Positions 6,565 through 13,651 of a stretch of DNA of 16,871 nucleotides are shown here, in pieces. The translations under genes and the position numbers were made by a program. This DNA comes from W425 sp964503235 (GTDB lineage: Bacteria > Chloroflexota > Dehalococcoidia > Dehalococcoidales > RBG-16-60-22). Positions within the stretch are counted from its first letter, which is position 1, and each line of letters starts with the position of its first letter. The notes beneath the pieces were generated by a model, which was not told the DNA's origin, made no database searches, and saw only the letters and a list, made by a program, of their open reading frames with translations. The stretch is taken from contig CAZCZJ010000050.1 of the NCBI GenBank assembly GCA_964503235.1, positions 1-16,871 of the forward strand, given 5' to 3'.

Positions 6565-7676
6565 AGTTAAAAATAGGATTACTGATATCTCTGGTTTTGA
6601 TACTAATAGGGGCATTATGGAGTCTGTGCCTGGTACAGGCCAGCAGCGAACTCAGCGTATTAAGCCATTCAGCGGAGATGGATTTTCCTACCAGGCTTAT
6701 CTTTGATATCTCTGCCCAGAGCGATGTTAATATCAATGATATTCGTCTTCATTATCAGATTAACCGTACCGAGCTTGCCCGGATAACCAGTGAGATATAT
6801 ATCGAGTTCACCCCAGCGGAAACAGTATCGACGGAGTGGGTGTGGGACATGAGAAAAACCGGTGGATTACCGCCGGGTTCCAGCCTGGACTACTGGTGGA
6901 CGGTGGCTGATGTTAGTGGTAACAGCATTCAGACCAGTCCTACTGAAGTGCTGATATCTGATGACCGTTATGAGTGGCGGAGTCTTACGGAGGGTGAAGT
7001 AACGATTTACTGGTATGAGGGCGATGATTCCTTTAGCAGTGAATTAATGGCCACTACTCAGGATGTACTGGCCCGCTTGGATGAGGAAGCCGGAGCTGAA
7101 CTGGAAAATCCGGTAAGTATTTATATCTATGCTAATTCGGCTGACCTGCGCGGTTCGATGATTTTTCCCCAGGAGTGGACCGGTGGTGTCGCCTTTACCC
7201 GGTACGGAATCGTCACTATTGGTATCGGAGCGAATCCTGTTGATATGGAATGGGGGAAAAGGGCGATCGCTCACGAGCTGACACATCTGGTGATTCACCA
7301 GGTAACCCTTAATCCCTACAACGATTTGCCTACCTGGCTCGACGAGGGTCTGGCGGTGAACGCCGAAGGTGAACTACAATTGTATTTCGTCAATGAACTT
7401 AGTAAAGCCAGGAACGACGGTACGCTTTTCTCAGTACGCAGCCTGGCAAGTCCTTTTTCCACTGATACCAATGAGTCACTGCTTTCCTATGCCCAGAGCT
7501 GTGAGCTGGTAAGATTCCTTATTGATGAATACGGACAGGAAAAGATGTTTGAACTGCTCAGCACTTTCCGGCAGGGTGCTGGCTATGATGAAGCGTTAAA
7601 CAGGGTATACGGGTTTGATATGGACGGACTGGATACCCGGTGGAGAACAGCTTTTGAGGCTATGGCGATACCCTGA
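6561..7676 (+). CDS. Exported or membrane-anchored zinc metallopeptidase, peptidase MA-like
   Basis: A 371-residue protein. Residues 1-27 form a signal peptide or signal anchor with a long hydrophobic core after MKLK. Residues about 30-135 look like an all-beta extracytoplasmic domain. The C-terminal half has the zinc site HELTH at 238-242 and a downstream WLDEGLA (259-265) whose E262 would be the third ligand, the gluzincin pattern of the peptidase MA-like superfamily. The helical tail (about 305-365) is like those of that family. The ATG overlaps the prfB stop as ATGA, so its expression is tied to RF2. The substrate cannot be predicted. The protease-fold call is good; activity is inferred from the intact motif. 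Confidence 0.82.
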   Translation: MKLKIGLLISLVLILIGALWSLCLVQASSELSVLSHSAEMDFPTRLIFDISAQSDVNINDIRLHYQINRTELARITSEIYIEFTPAETVSTEWVWDMRKTGGLPPGSSLDYWWTVADVSGNSIQTSPTEVLISDDRYEWRSLTEGEVTIYWYEGDDSFSSELMATTQDVLARLDEEAGAELENPVSIYIYANSADLRGSMIFPQEWTGGVAFTRYGIVTIGIGANPVDMEWGKRAIAHELTHLVIHQVTLNPYNDLPTWLDEGLAVNAEGELQLYFVNELSKARNDGTLFSVRSLASPFSTDTNESLLSYAQSCELVRFLIDEYGQEKMFELLSTFRQGAGYDEALNRVYGFDMDGLDTRWRTAFEAMAIP

Positions 7677-7678
7677 GC

Positions 7679-7888
7679 TTAATCCTGACGGTCGGTAATT
7701 AACTGCGGGTTGGTTTCCTCCACCCGTAAGTCCATTTCAGCGTTACTCATGAATTTAATCTTCGGAGTCTTCTGGTACCAGGTAGCGCCACACTGTATGC
7801 ACTCGGCATAAACGCCGTAGACATCGCATTCCAGCGAAACGTCGCCTCCGCATCTTTTACAGGCTTTTATTCTGACAAGACAGAGCAT
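7679..7888 (-). CDS. Small zinc-ribbon protein
   Basis: A 69-residue protein with two CxxC knuckles, Cys10/Cys13 (CKRCGG) and Cys30/Cys33 (CIQCGA), spaced like a rubredoxin- or treble-clef-type zinc ribbon; a further Cys lies at 21. The C-terminal third has no recognisable motif. An AAGGAG site sits four to five bases before the ATG, which supports it being a real gene. It is convergent with the peptidase gene, with two bases between the stops. Function is unknown; nucleic-acid or protein binding is a guess from the fold. Confidence 0.75.
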   Translation of the reverse strand: MLCLVRIKACKRCGGDVSLECDVYGVYAECIQCGATWYQKTPKIKFMSNAEMDLRVEETNPQLITDRQD

Positions 7889-7945
7889 TTTTCTCCTTGA
7901 GTAAGGTTCTTCTTTTTAATCTTAGTTTCCCAGAACTTCTTTTTG

Positions 7946-7973
7946 ATAATAGATGTTGGGGTGGTAGTTTGAA
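7946..7973 (-). promoter_or_regulatory. Weak candidate promoter of the zinc-ribbon gene
   Basis: TTCAAA (7968-7973) and TATTAT (7946-7951) on the minus strand, 16 bases apart, about 60 bases upstream of the start. The -35 is poor. Confidence 0.3.
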
Positions 7974-8014
7974 ATCCTGTAAACCCTTATTCTGGTGATA
8001 TTACACAACCAAAT

Positions 8015-8038
8015 ATACTAATGGTTAATACCTAGTAT
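8015..8038. repeat. Hairpin between divergent zinc-ribbon gene and radC
   Basis: ATACTA and TAGTAT enclose GGT-TAAT-ACC, giving a 9-bp stem with a two-base bulge. It sits mid-way in the 227-base divergent gap and could be an operator or only a chance AT-rich palindrome. The rest of the gap holds no gene. Confidence 0.4.
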
Positions 8039-8115
8039 TTAAGTAATATGAGCTGATGGCTGAATATTATCCGGCGGTTGCTATGTTCTTGGTATTGGTG
8101 CTAGACTAGGCTGAT

Positions 8116-8826
8116 ATGAAAAAACCAGCGACGAATAAGTCAAATACATTGACTATTCACGACCTGCCGGTTTCCGACAGGCCAAGAGAGAGATTGCAGA
8201 GATTAGGGGTCGAAGCCCTGTCGGCGCAGGAAATCCTGGCGGTAATTCTGGGGAGGGGCATTTCCGGAGAATCCGTAATGGTCACCGCCCAGAGATTACT
8301 CAGTCAGTTCGGCGGTCTCAAGGGAATCTCGGGAGCTTCTATTGAAGAGCTATCCCAAATAAAGGGAATTGGTATCGCTAAGGCGGCGCAGATAAAGGCG
8401 GCCGTTGAACTTGCCAACCGGGTGGATGGTTACTCGGAGACCGTATCCAGACCTCTGTTAAAAACTCCCGAGGATGTGGCGGCACTGGTAAAAGGCAGGC
8501 TGAAAGAAAAGAAAAAGGAGTATTTCCTGGCGGTGTTACTCGATACGAGAAACCAGCTAATAAAAACAGCCGAGATATCTGTCGGTAGTCTGGACAGCAG
8601 TATCGTTCATCCCCGTGAAGTATTTAAAGAGGCGATTTCAGCCAGCGCCGCAGCGGTAATCTTCGTGCATAATCACCCCTCGGGCGATACCGAAGCGTCG
8701 GAGGACGACATCCGGTTGACCAAACGACTGGCTGAAGCCGGTGAGATTGTTGGCATAGATGTTCTCGACCATGTTATTATCGGAGGCAAGGCGTTTCGCA
8801 GTTTGAAAAGGGAAGGGCTGTTCTAG
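8116..8826 (+). CDS. radC: RadC family JAB-domain protein
   Basis: A 236-residue protein of full family length. The N-terminal part has two helix-hairpin-helix-like elements, the clearer one being IKGIGIAKAAQIKAAVELA (82-100), and the C-terminal JAB/MPN domain carries the metal site HNHPSGD with H185, H187 and D198 (HxH then ten residues then D). RadC was once tied to recombinational repair, but its biochemical role is unsettled (family knowledge). No Shine-Dalgarno sequence precedes the ATG; a poor TTGCTA/TAGACT pair with an 18-base spacer (8078-8107) would start transcription within a few bases of the ATG. It appears to be a single-gene unit. Confidence 0.92.
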   Translation: MKKPATNKSNTLTIHDLPVSDRPRERLQRLGVEALSAQEILAVILGRGISGESVMVTAQRLLSQFGGLKGISGASIEELSQIKGIGIAKAAQIKAAVELANRVDGYSETVSRPLLKTPEDVAALVKGRLKEKKKEYFLAVLLDTRNQLIKTAEISVGSLDSSIVHPREVFKEAISASAAAVIFVHNHPSGDTEASEDDIRLTKRLAEAGEIVGIDVLDHVIIGGKAFRSLKREGLF

Positions 8827-8864
8827 ATAGGCATAACCATTATCGTTTTGGTACTAATGTGATA

Positions 8865-8893
8865 TTGACACGGTATTCCTACTTCTATAGAAT
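8865..8893 (+). promoter_or_regulatory. Promoter of lipoprotein gene
   Basis: Perfect TTGACA (8865-8870), 17-base spacer, TAGAAT (8888-8893). Predicted start near 8900, about 24 bases before the ATG. Confidence 0.78.
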
Positions 8894-8923
8894 GGCTGCA
8901 AACGGGTGAGGAGGGTAAAGGTT

Positions 8924-9775
8924 ATGAAGAAGATATTTCTGGTGGTAATTCTAGTAATCACTTTACTCCCATTTACGGCTTGTGAGGGAGAACTGCCCCC
9001 GGCGGGAGAGGTCATTGATAATATGGTGAAAGCTATGGACGAGGTTGAAACTTACCGTCAGGATACGGATATGGCGATGCAGCTGTATTTTATGGCTGAA
9101 GATATGCCGAGTTTTTTCCCTCTGGATATAGATGTAGAGTTAAATGCGGTCACGGCTCATGACCTGGTTAATAATGATATGGAAACGGTCATGGACTTGG
9201 TTATTACCGGTGCGGATGAAGATTCTGTAAAAATGGATATGGCGTTATATATCGTAGATATGACCATGTACGTGATGGTTGATTTCCCGATAATATCTCC
9301 CGTGTGGACGAAATCTGAGATTCCGGGAATGTATACGCAGCAAATGGATAATTTCCAGATTCTAGCGGACGTTCTTCAAATGGCAGGCGTAGAAGTAACG
9401 GGTACAGAAAGAAAAGAAGGAGTAAACTGTTACGTACTTGAAATAACGCCGGATATTAGCCAGATATTCGAGTCATTGATGCTGCCAGCTGGGGAGTATG
9501 ATGCAGGTATTACTGAATCAGAACGGGAGATGATTAACGAAATATTCAGTGATTTTTCAGTGAAGTTATGGGTTGCGCATGATACTTATCATATTGTCTA
9601 TGCAGATATCAATATTAAAATGGAATATTCTCCCGAGGCGATAGGTGTTTATGGCGAAGAAGGACTTTTCAGCTTGGATATCGCCATCAAGACGCATTAT
9701 CATCACTACAACGGGTCGGTAGAGATTGATTTACCACCGGAAGCTGAAGACGCCGATGAAGGCTCTTTGTGGTAA
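8924..9775 (+). CDS. Secreted lipoprotein, LppX/DUF6612-like
   Basis: A 283-residue protein with a lipoprotein signal: MKK, a hydrophobic core, and FTAC with the lipidated Cys at residue 20. The ATG at 8924 is chosen because GAGGAGGG (8908-8915) lies eight bases upstream; an in-frame GTG at 8906 falls inside that site. The mature protein begins with a helix-like DNMVKAMDEVETYRQD segment and continues as alternating strands with many Asp and Met residues, resembling LolA/LppX-fold lipoproteins. It is expected on the outer face of the cytoplasmic membrane. Transcribed alone from a consensus promoter. The substrate or partner is not visible; the fold assignment is moderate. Confidence 0.75.
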   Translation: MKKIFLVVILVITLLPFTACEGELPPAGEVIDNMVKAMDEVETYRQDTDMAMQLYFMAEDMPSFFPLDIDVELNAVTAHDLVNNDMETVMDLVITGADEDSVKMDMALYIVDMTMYVMVDFPIISPVWTKSEIPGMYTQQMDNFQILADVLQMAGVEVTGTERKEGVNCYVLEITPDISQIFESLMLPAGEYDAGITESEREMINEIFSDFSVKLWVAHDTYHIVYADINIKMEYSPEAIGVYGEEGLFSLDIAIKTHYHHYNGSVEIDLPPEAEDADEGSLW

Positions 9776-9816
9776 TAGAGATGTAATACATATCTAATAA
9801 CATGATTTGGAAAATT

Positions 9817-9855
9817 TTGTGGGCTATGCATCCGGGATAAATGCATAGCCCACAA
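9817..9855. terminator. Strong hairpin between convergent genes
   Basis: A perfect 15-bp stem, TTGTGGGCTATGCAT (9817-9831) with its reverse complement (9841-9855) and a 9-base loop, between the ends of the lipoprotein and winged-helix genes. It lacks a T tract on both strands, so termination is inferred from position and stability only. Confidence 0.45.
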
Positions 9856-9934
9856 TTATAAAGGAGGTCACACAGGTAGGCAAGTTCCCTGTGTTAGTAA
9901 GTTTCAGCCAGGATCACCAAAGAACCAAATGTTT

Positions 9935-10264
9935 TTAGTCGATGCTGACTGATTCCTGTTCTAGTTTACATAGTTTCTTTTCCTGCTCCGAACTAATTTC
10001 AATGCCCAGAAGCCGCAATCTTTGCACTACGTCCATAGCTGTGGAACCGTTTTTCTTAATGAAGTTATGAATCGCCTCCCGGCCAATTGTCGTAAGTTGA
10101 AAACCTGTTGAGCGGTGTCCCTTCAGGTATCCGCGGTTTACCAGCGAATTATACAGATAACCTATATACTCGCTGGTGATATCCATCTGGCTGGTTAGTA
10201 ATTTCTGACCGGTGCTTTTATTAATGGTTGTTGCCATCAATATGACCATTTCACTCGGTAGCAT
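9935..10264 (-). CDS. Winged-helix DNA-binding protein
   Basis: About 109 residues. The region corresponding to residues 15-65 reads as a winged helix: a helix rich in Lys/Thr, SQMDITSEYIGYLYNSLVNRGYL as helix-turn-recognition helix, then a short wing with GHRSTGFQLT, then a helical tail. The start codon could be either of two ATGs (10270 or 10264); 10264 leaves a better six-base gap to AGAGGGG. I do not recognise a specific family, and there is no ligand domain. It has its own consensus promoter enclosed by inverted repeats, and it is divergent from the oligopeptide-binding lipoprotein gene. A local, possibly autoregulated regulator of that neighbour is the natural inference. Confidence 0.7.
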   Translation of the reverse strand: MLPSEMVILMATTINKSTGQKLLTSQMDITSEYIGYLYNSLVNRGYLKGHRSTGFQLTTIGREAIHNFIKKNGSTAMDVVQRLRLLGIEISSEQEKKLCKLEQESVSID

Positions 10265-10293
10265 TCCCATCCCCTCTATACTGAAACAAAGTC

Positions 10294-10345
10294 AATAGTC
10301 ACCAATATAGCATAAATAATGACAAATGTCAATTTTATGACTATT
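10294..10345. promoter_or_regulatory. Nested inverted repeats around the winged-helix promoter (candidate operator)
   Basis: Outer arms AATAGTCA (10294-10301) and TGACTATT (10338-10345) are exact reverse complements flanking the promoter. Inner arms TGACA and TGTCA (10320-10331) overlap the -35. All share a GTCA/TGAC core, as expected for repeated binding of one dimeric regulator. Confidence 0.5.
10304..10332 (-). promoter_or_regulatory. Promoter of winged-helix gene
   Basis: Minus strand TTGACA (10327-10332), 17-base spacer, TATATT (10304-10309). The predicted start near 10297 gives a leader of about 33 bases. Confidence 0.78.
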
Positions 10346-10442
10346 ATTCACTTATTCTCTTCAGTACAAGTTTATTAGATACAATGAAGGAATGTATGAT
10401 ATATTGTCATTAGTTGTACTTGAAGTGAGTCTAGAGAAAACT

Positions 10443-12035
10443 ATGAAGAGAGTTATATTCTTAGCTGCTGTCCTGCTTGTTGCCAGTCTAGTTTTAACGG
10501 GTTGTGATTGCTCTCAGCCGGAGACGACGGAGAGCGGCGAAGGAACTCTCCATTTATACGGAATCGATCCCTTCACTCTGGACCCGGGAGTATCCGGGGA
10601 AATGACTTCGCACGAGTATATTGCCCAGATTTTCAGCGGTCTGGTTCGGCTGGATGAAAATCTTGAGGTTGTACCGGACATCGCCGAAAGGTGGGATATC
10701 AGCAGTGATTACAAGACTTTCACTTTCTATCTTCACCGGGATGTAAAGTTTCAGGACGGGCGGGAGGTCAAGGCAGAGGATTTCAAGTATTCCTGGGAGC
10801 GCGCCTGTAACCCGGCTACCGGTTCTCGTGTAGCGGCAATATATCTCGGTGATATCGCGGGAGTTGATGATGTCCTGGCAGGTGAATCCCAAGAAATCAG
10901 CGGGGTGAAGGTAATTAATGACCATACCCTCGAGGTCAATCTGGAAGCTCCTCGCTCATATTTCTTATACAAGCTCACCTATTCAACGGCGTTTGTCGTC
11001 GACAAATATAATGTTGATGATGGGAGATACTGGTGGCGGCAACCGAACGGCACCGGACCATTTAAGCTTGAGCAGTGGGATGAGGGGAGTTTACTGGTCC
11101 TGGAGAGAAATGATCTCTATTATGGCCAGAAAGCCAGTCTGCAAAGGGTTGAATTCCTGTTGTGGGGTGGCATACCGATGAGGATGTATGAGACCGGTGA
11201 AGTAGATGTTGCCGGTGTCTCTGTTTTGTATATTGACCGTGTCACCGATACGACCGGTCCATTTTACGATCAGCTGCAGGTATCGCCCGAATTGAGCTTC
11301 AGCTATATCGGCTTTAACTGTACCAAACCGCCCTTTGACGATGTCAATATTCGGCGGGCTTTTTCACAGGCTGTCGATAAAGATAAGATAGTATCGCTGG
11401 TTTTTCGGGACCTGGTAGAGAAAGCGGATGGCATCCTGCCCCCGGGTATTCCCGGATACGACGAGTCGCTGGAGGGGCTGGACTTTAACGTGGAACAGGC
11501 AAGAGAACTCATCGCTCTTTCCTCATACGGGGATGCAGCCAACCTGCCGCCGATTACCCTGACCACCACGGGCTACGGGGGGGAAATATCGTCCTCTTTG
11601 AGTGCTCTTATTGCCCAGTGGCGGGAGAATCTCGGGGTAGAGGTGGAAATCCGCATGCTGGAGCCGGAAAGGTATCTCTACCATCTCAAGGAGGAAAAGG
11701 ACAGTATGTACGATATGGGGTGGATTGTCGACTACCCCCATCCCCAGGACTTCCTGGAGATACTGTTCCGTACCGGCAACGAGAATAACTACGGCGAGTA
11801 CAGCAATGCGGAAGTCGATGCTTTACTGGACATGGCAGCCGTCGAGACGGACCAGGTTTTAAGCCTTCAAATTTACCAGCAGGTGGAACAGATGCTGGTG
11901 GATGATGCCGCCTGCCTGCCGTTGTGGTTCGATATGAACTATATCTTAGTAAAACCTTACGTGCAGGGCTATGAGTTGAATCCGATGGGCTTTGCCTGGC
12001 TGAACCTGGTTTCCATACAGAATGAAGAAGAGTAA
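10443..12035 (+). CDS. Peptide ABC transporter substrate-binding lipoprotein (family 5, OppA/DppA-like)
   Basis: A 530-residue lipoprotein, typical length for SBP family 5. From ATG 10443 the signal is MKR, a hydrophobic core and the lipobox LTGC with Cys at 21; the in-frame ATG at 10392 would put 17 odd residues before the signal. Family features include DPGVSGEMTSHEYIAQIFSG near the N terminus, the FKYSWERACNP and GTGPFKLEQWD segments, DVNIRRAFSQAVDKDKIV mid-protein, and GWIVDYPHPQDFLEILF near the C terminus. These are hallmarks of oligopeptide/dipeptide binding proteins. No permease or ATPase gene is adjacent, so it must share a transporter encoded elsewhere or act as a sensor. No good promoter or ribosome site is visible upstream. 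The divergent winged-helix gene may control it. Confidence 0.92.
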   Translation: MKRVIFLAAVLLVASLVLTGCDCSQPETTESGEGTLHLYGIDPFTLDPGVSGEMTSHEYIAQIFSGLVRLDENLEVVPDIAERWDISSDYKTFTFYLHRDVKFQDGREVKAEDFKYSWERACNPATGSRVAAIYLGDIAGVDDVLAGESQEISGVKVINDHTLEVNLEAPRSYFLYKLTYSTAFVVDKYNVDDGRYWWRQPNGTGPFKLEQWDEGSLLVLERNDLYYGQKASLQRVEFLLWGGIPMRMYETGEVDVAGVSVLYIDRVTDTTGPFYDQLQVSPELSFSYIGFNCTKPPFDDVNIRRAFSQAVDKDKIVSLVFRDLVEKADGILPPGIPGYDESLEGLDFNVEQARELIALSSYGDAANLPPITLTTTGYGGEISSSLSALIAQWRENLGVEVEIRMLEPERYLYHLKEEKDSMYDMGWIVDYPHPQDFLEILFRTGNENNYGEYSNAEVDALLDMAAVETDQVLSLQIYQQVEQMLVDDAACLPLWFDMNYILVKPYVQGYELNPMGFAWLNLVSIQNEEE

Positions 12036-12264
12036 ATTGTAAGGAAACGATTCGGGGGGAGTGGGGGTGGACAGGCGTGAATTGTTGTTACCGGGGGCAG
12101 GTCAGCCTTATTTTCTGATTTTAGGGGACTTCACCTATCATATATGGATGATTTCATTCAAGACACAGCCCGGCTATCCTGCCAATATAATATATAATCG
12201 GGGATAATAATCACACCGTGAAAATCGTAGGTTATATTGATCGCCCGAGATGGCTGGAGGTCTT

Positions 12265-13107
12265 ATGAGTATCAAGCTTCTACCAAAGAGAATAATTGTA
12301 CCTCTGGACGGGTCAAAACTTGCTGAATCAGCATTACCGTATGCCGAAGAAATCGGGGAAAGAACCGGGAGCGATATCGTTTTACTCTCAGTTTTGGAGT
12401 TTGCTGACGAAAAGTATCGTATCTATCTCCAAAATATAGTTGATGTTACTAAACGTCATGTCAAACAATACTCAATGGAAAATGAAAGTAAAGAGGTAGA
12501 GGTCTATACAATAACTCGCGAAGGTAATCCGGCTGAGGTAATCGTAGATTTCGCTGGTAAATGGGGTAGCAGCATGATTGTCATGGCTACTCACGGTCGG
12601 TCGGGTATCGGGCGCTGGGCATTGGGAAGTGTCGCCGACAAGGTAGTAAGGGCTGCCATAAATTCGCCAATTATGCTTGTTAGAGGTAAGAAAGCCAGCC
12701 CTGATGTTAGTCAGGAAGGTCTTCTCAAGAAAGCCCTTGTCCCGCTTGATGGTTCGAAACCAAGCCAAGTGATAGTTCCCTATATCACCCAGCTGGCAAC
12801 AAATATCGACTTGGAATTGACCCTTTTTCACGTCTTGAGTGAGGATAATTATGACCAGACATACGCTGGCTCATACCTGCAAAGTCAATGTGCTGAAATC
12901 GATCAGCAGGGTAAAGCTGCCGATTATTTAATAAAAACTGGGTCTCCGGCAGAAGAGATTATTGACATTGCCGATGAACTATCGGTTGATTTTATAGCTA
13001 TGTCTACAAGAGGCAAGAATGGCTTCACCCCATGGACTATAGGAAGTGTCGCACAAAAGGTCCTGTTAGGAGGAAATACTCCGCTGCTACTCGTTAGATA
13101 TGAGTAA
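12265..13107 (+). CDS. Universal stress protein with two tandem UspA domains
   Basis: A 280-residue cytoplasmic protein made of two UspA domains, about 1-145 and 150-280. Each starts with a strand and VPLDGS (RIIVPLDGSK; KALVPLDGSK) and ends with a nucleotide-loop motif: ATHG-nine residues-GS in domain 1 and STRG-nine residues-GS in domain 2. In the canonical G2xG9xG(S/T) motif the first Gly is thus Ala or Ser. I chose the ATG at 12265 because GGAGG lies four bases upstream; an ATG at 12250 has no such site. TATAAT-like sequences occur at 12186-12198 but without a recognisable -35. Single-gene unit; role in stress tolerance is by family only. Confidence 0.92.
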   Translation: MSIKLLPKRIIVPLDGSKLAESALPYAEEIGERTGSDIVLLSVLEFADEKYRIYLQNIVDVTKRHVKQYSMENESKEVEVYTITREGNPAEVIVDFAGKWGSSMIVMATHGRSGIGRWALGSVADKVVRAAINSPIMLVRGKKASPDVSQEGLLKKALVPLDGSKPSQVIVPYITQLATNIDLELTLFHVLSEDNYDQTYAGSYLQSQCAEIDQQGKAADYLIKTGSPAEEIIDIADELSVDFIAMSTRGKNGFTPWTIGSVAQKVLLGGNTPLLLVRYE

Positions 13108-13373
13108 GGCTTGAAGACCTGCGATAAAAAAACTGCGTTTTCAGTTGAGACAGGGGAGGGTCGGCTGTTTGCAATTTGCAGCCCACACTTACTATCCGCC
13201 TTGCTGGTAGTGCTCGCATGTAACACTGCTACAGTTTTTGGGTGAGGGTCAAAAAGTGGGCTTAACAAAAAGATGAATTGTGCAATTGGTCACATCAAGG
13301 CTTATTGTTCAGGTGACGATCACGACTCAGGATTTGAAACACCCAAACCACACAAAGAGATGATTGGCAACTC

Positions 13374-13416
13374 GACTTTAATCAGTGTGTCGCAGGTTCG
13401 AGACCTGTACGGCTTA
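13374..13416 (+). other. tRNA-Lys 3'-half-like sequence, possible attachment-site remnant
   Basis: GACTTTAATCAG (13374-13385) resembles a tRNA-Lys anticodon arm lacking one T. It is followed by a variable-loop-like TGTGTC and a good T arm: GCAGG, loop TTCGAGA, CCTGT (13392-13408). Seven acceptor-like bases ACGGCTT and an A follow. No matching 5' acceptor or D arm lies upstream, so it is not a functional tRNA. Integrases commonly use tRNA 3' ends and leave such partial copies at element borders; that use here is inference. Confidence 0.5.
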
Positions 13417-13438
13417 CACTCAACCCCCTCATAACTTG

Positions 13439-13457
13439 CCAACATTTGACCAACATT
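13439..13457 (+). repeat. Tandem octamer CCAACATT x2
   Basis: Two exact CCAACATT copies, 11 bases apart start to start, 22 bases beyond the tRNA-like sequence. Helical-turn spacing next to a possible attachment site recalls integrase arm-binding repeats, but two copies are little evidence. Confidence 0.45.
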
Positions 13458-13578
13458 GGGTTCTAAGTTTCTGTCATCCTCTTCGAATATCTGTTCAAAA
13501 ATACTACGTGTATTGTTTGTCAATAGTTAAATATCATAAATACATATTTTATAATTCTCTGGATATTAGCATAATTTA

Positions 13579-13607
13579 TTGACATTGATTATACATAAGA
13601 TTAGAAT
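13579..13607 (+). promoter_or_regulatory. Promoter of PHP-ATPase gene
   Basis: Perfect TTGACA (13579-13584), 17-base spacer, TAGAAT (13602-13607). Together with GGAGGTGA at 13638-13645 six bases before the ATG, it shows intact expression signals for the interrupted gene. Confidence 0.78.
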
Positions 13608-13651
13608 CCAACTACCTTCTGAATATATTCCGTGTTTGGAGGTGACAGCAA

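Larger units (their letters stand above)
13108..13651. other. Intergenic stretch before the PHP-ATPase gene
   Basis: 544 bases without a supported gene. The first 260 bases hold nothing I can name. They are followed by the tRNA-Lys-like remnant (13374-13416), a tandem octamer repeat (13439-13457), and the promoter and ribosome site of the next gene. Base composition shifts toward A/T in its second half. Confidence 0.6.

Noticed and set aside
7909..7945. Direct repeat CTTCTTTTT upstream of the zinc-ribbon gene
   Set aside because: Only two copies of a low-complexity pyrimidine run, with no other sign of function.
10392..10442. Upstream ATG for the oligopeptide-binding protein
   Set aside because: It puts 17 residues before a perfect lipoprotein signal peptide.
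12218..12268. 16-codon GTG frame whose TGA overlaps the universal stress protein ATG
   Set aside because: No ribosome site before the GTG. The overlap looks accidental; the USP gene has its own GGAGG.
13330..13416. A complete functional tRNA
   Set aside because: The anticodon loop is short by one base, the anticodon stem is mispaired, and no upstream segment pairs with ACGGCTT.
13320..13523. 67-residue minus-strand frame before the PHP gene
   Set aside because: Part of it (YRSRTCDTLIK) is simply the antisense translation of the tRNA-Lys-like sequence, a known source of spurious frames.
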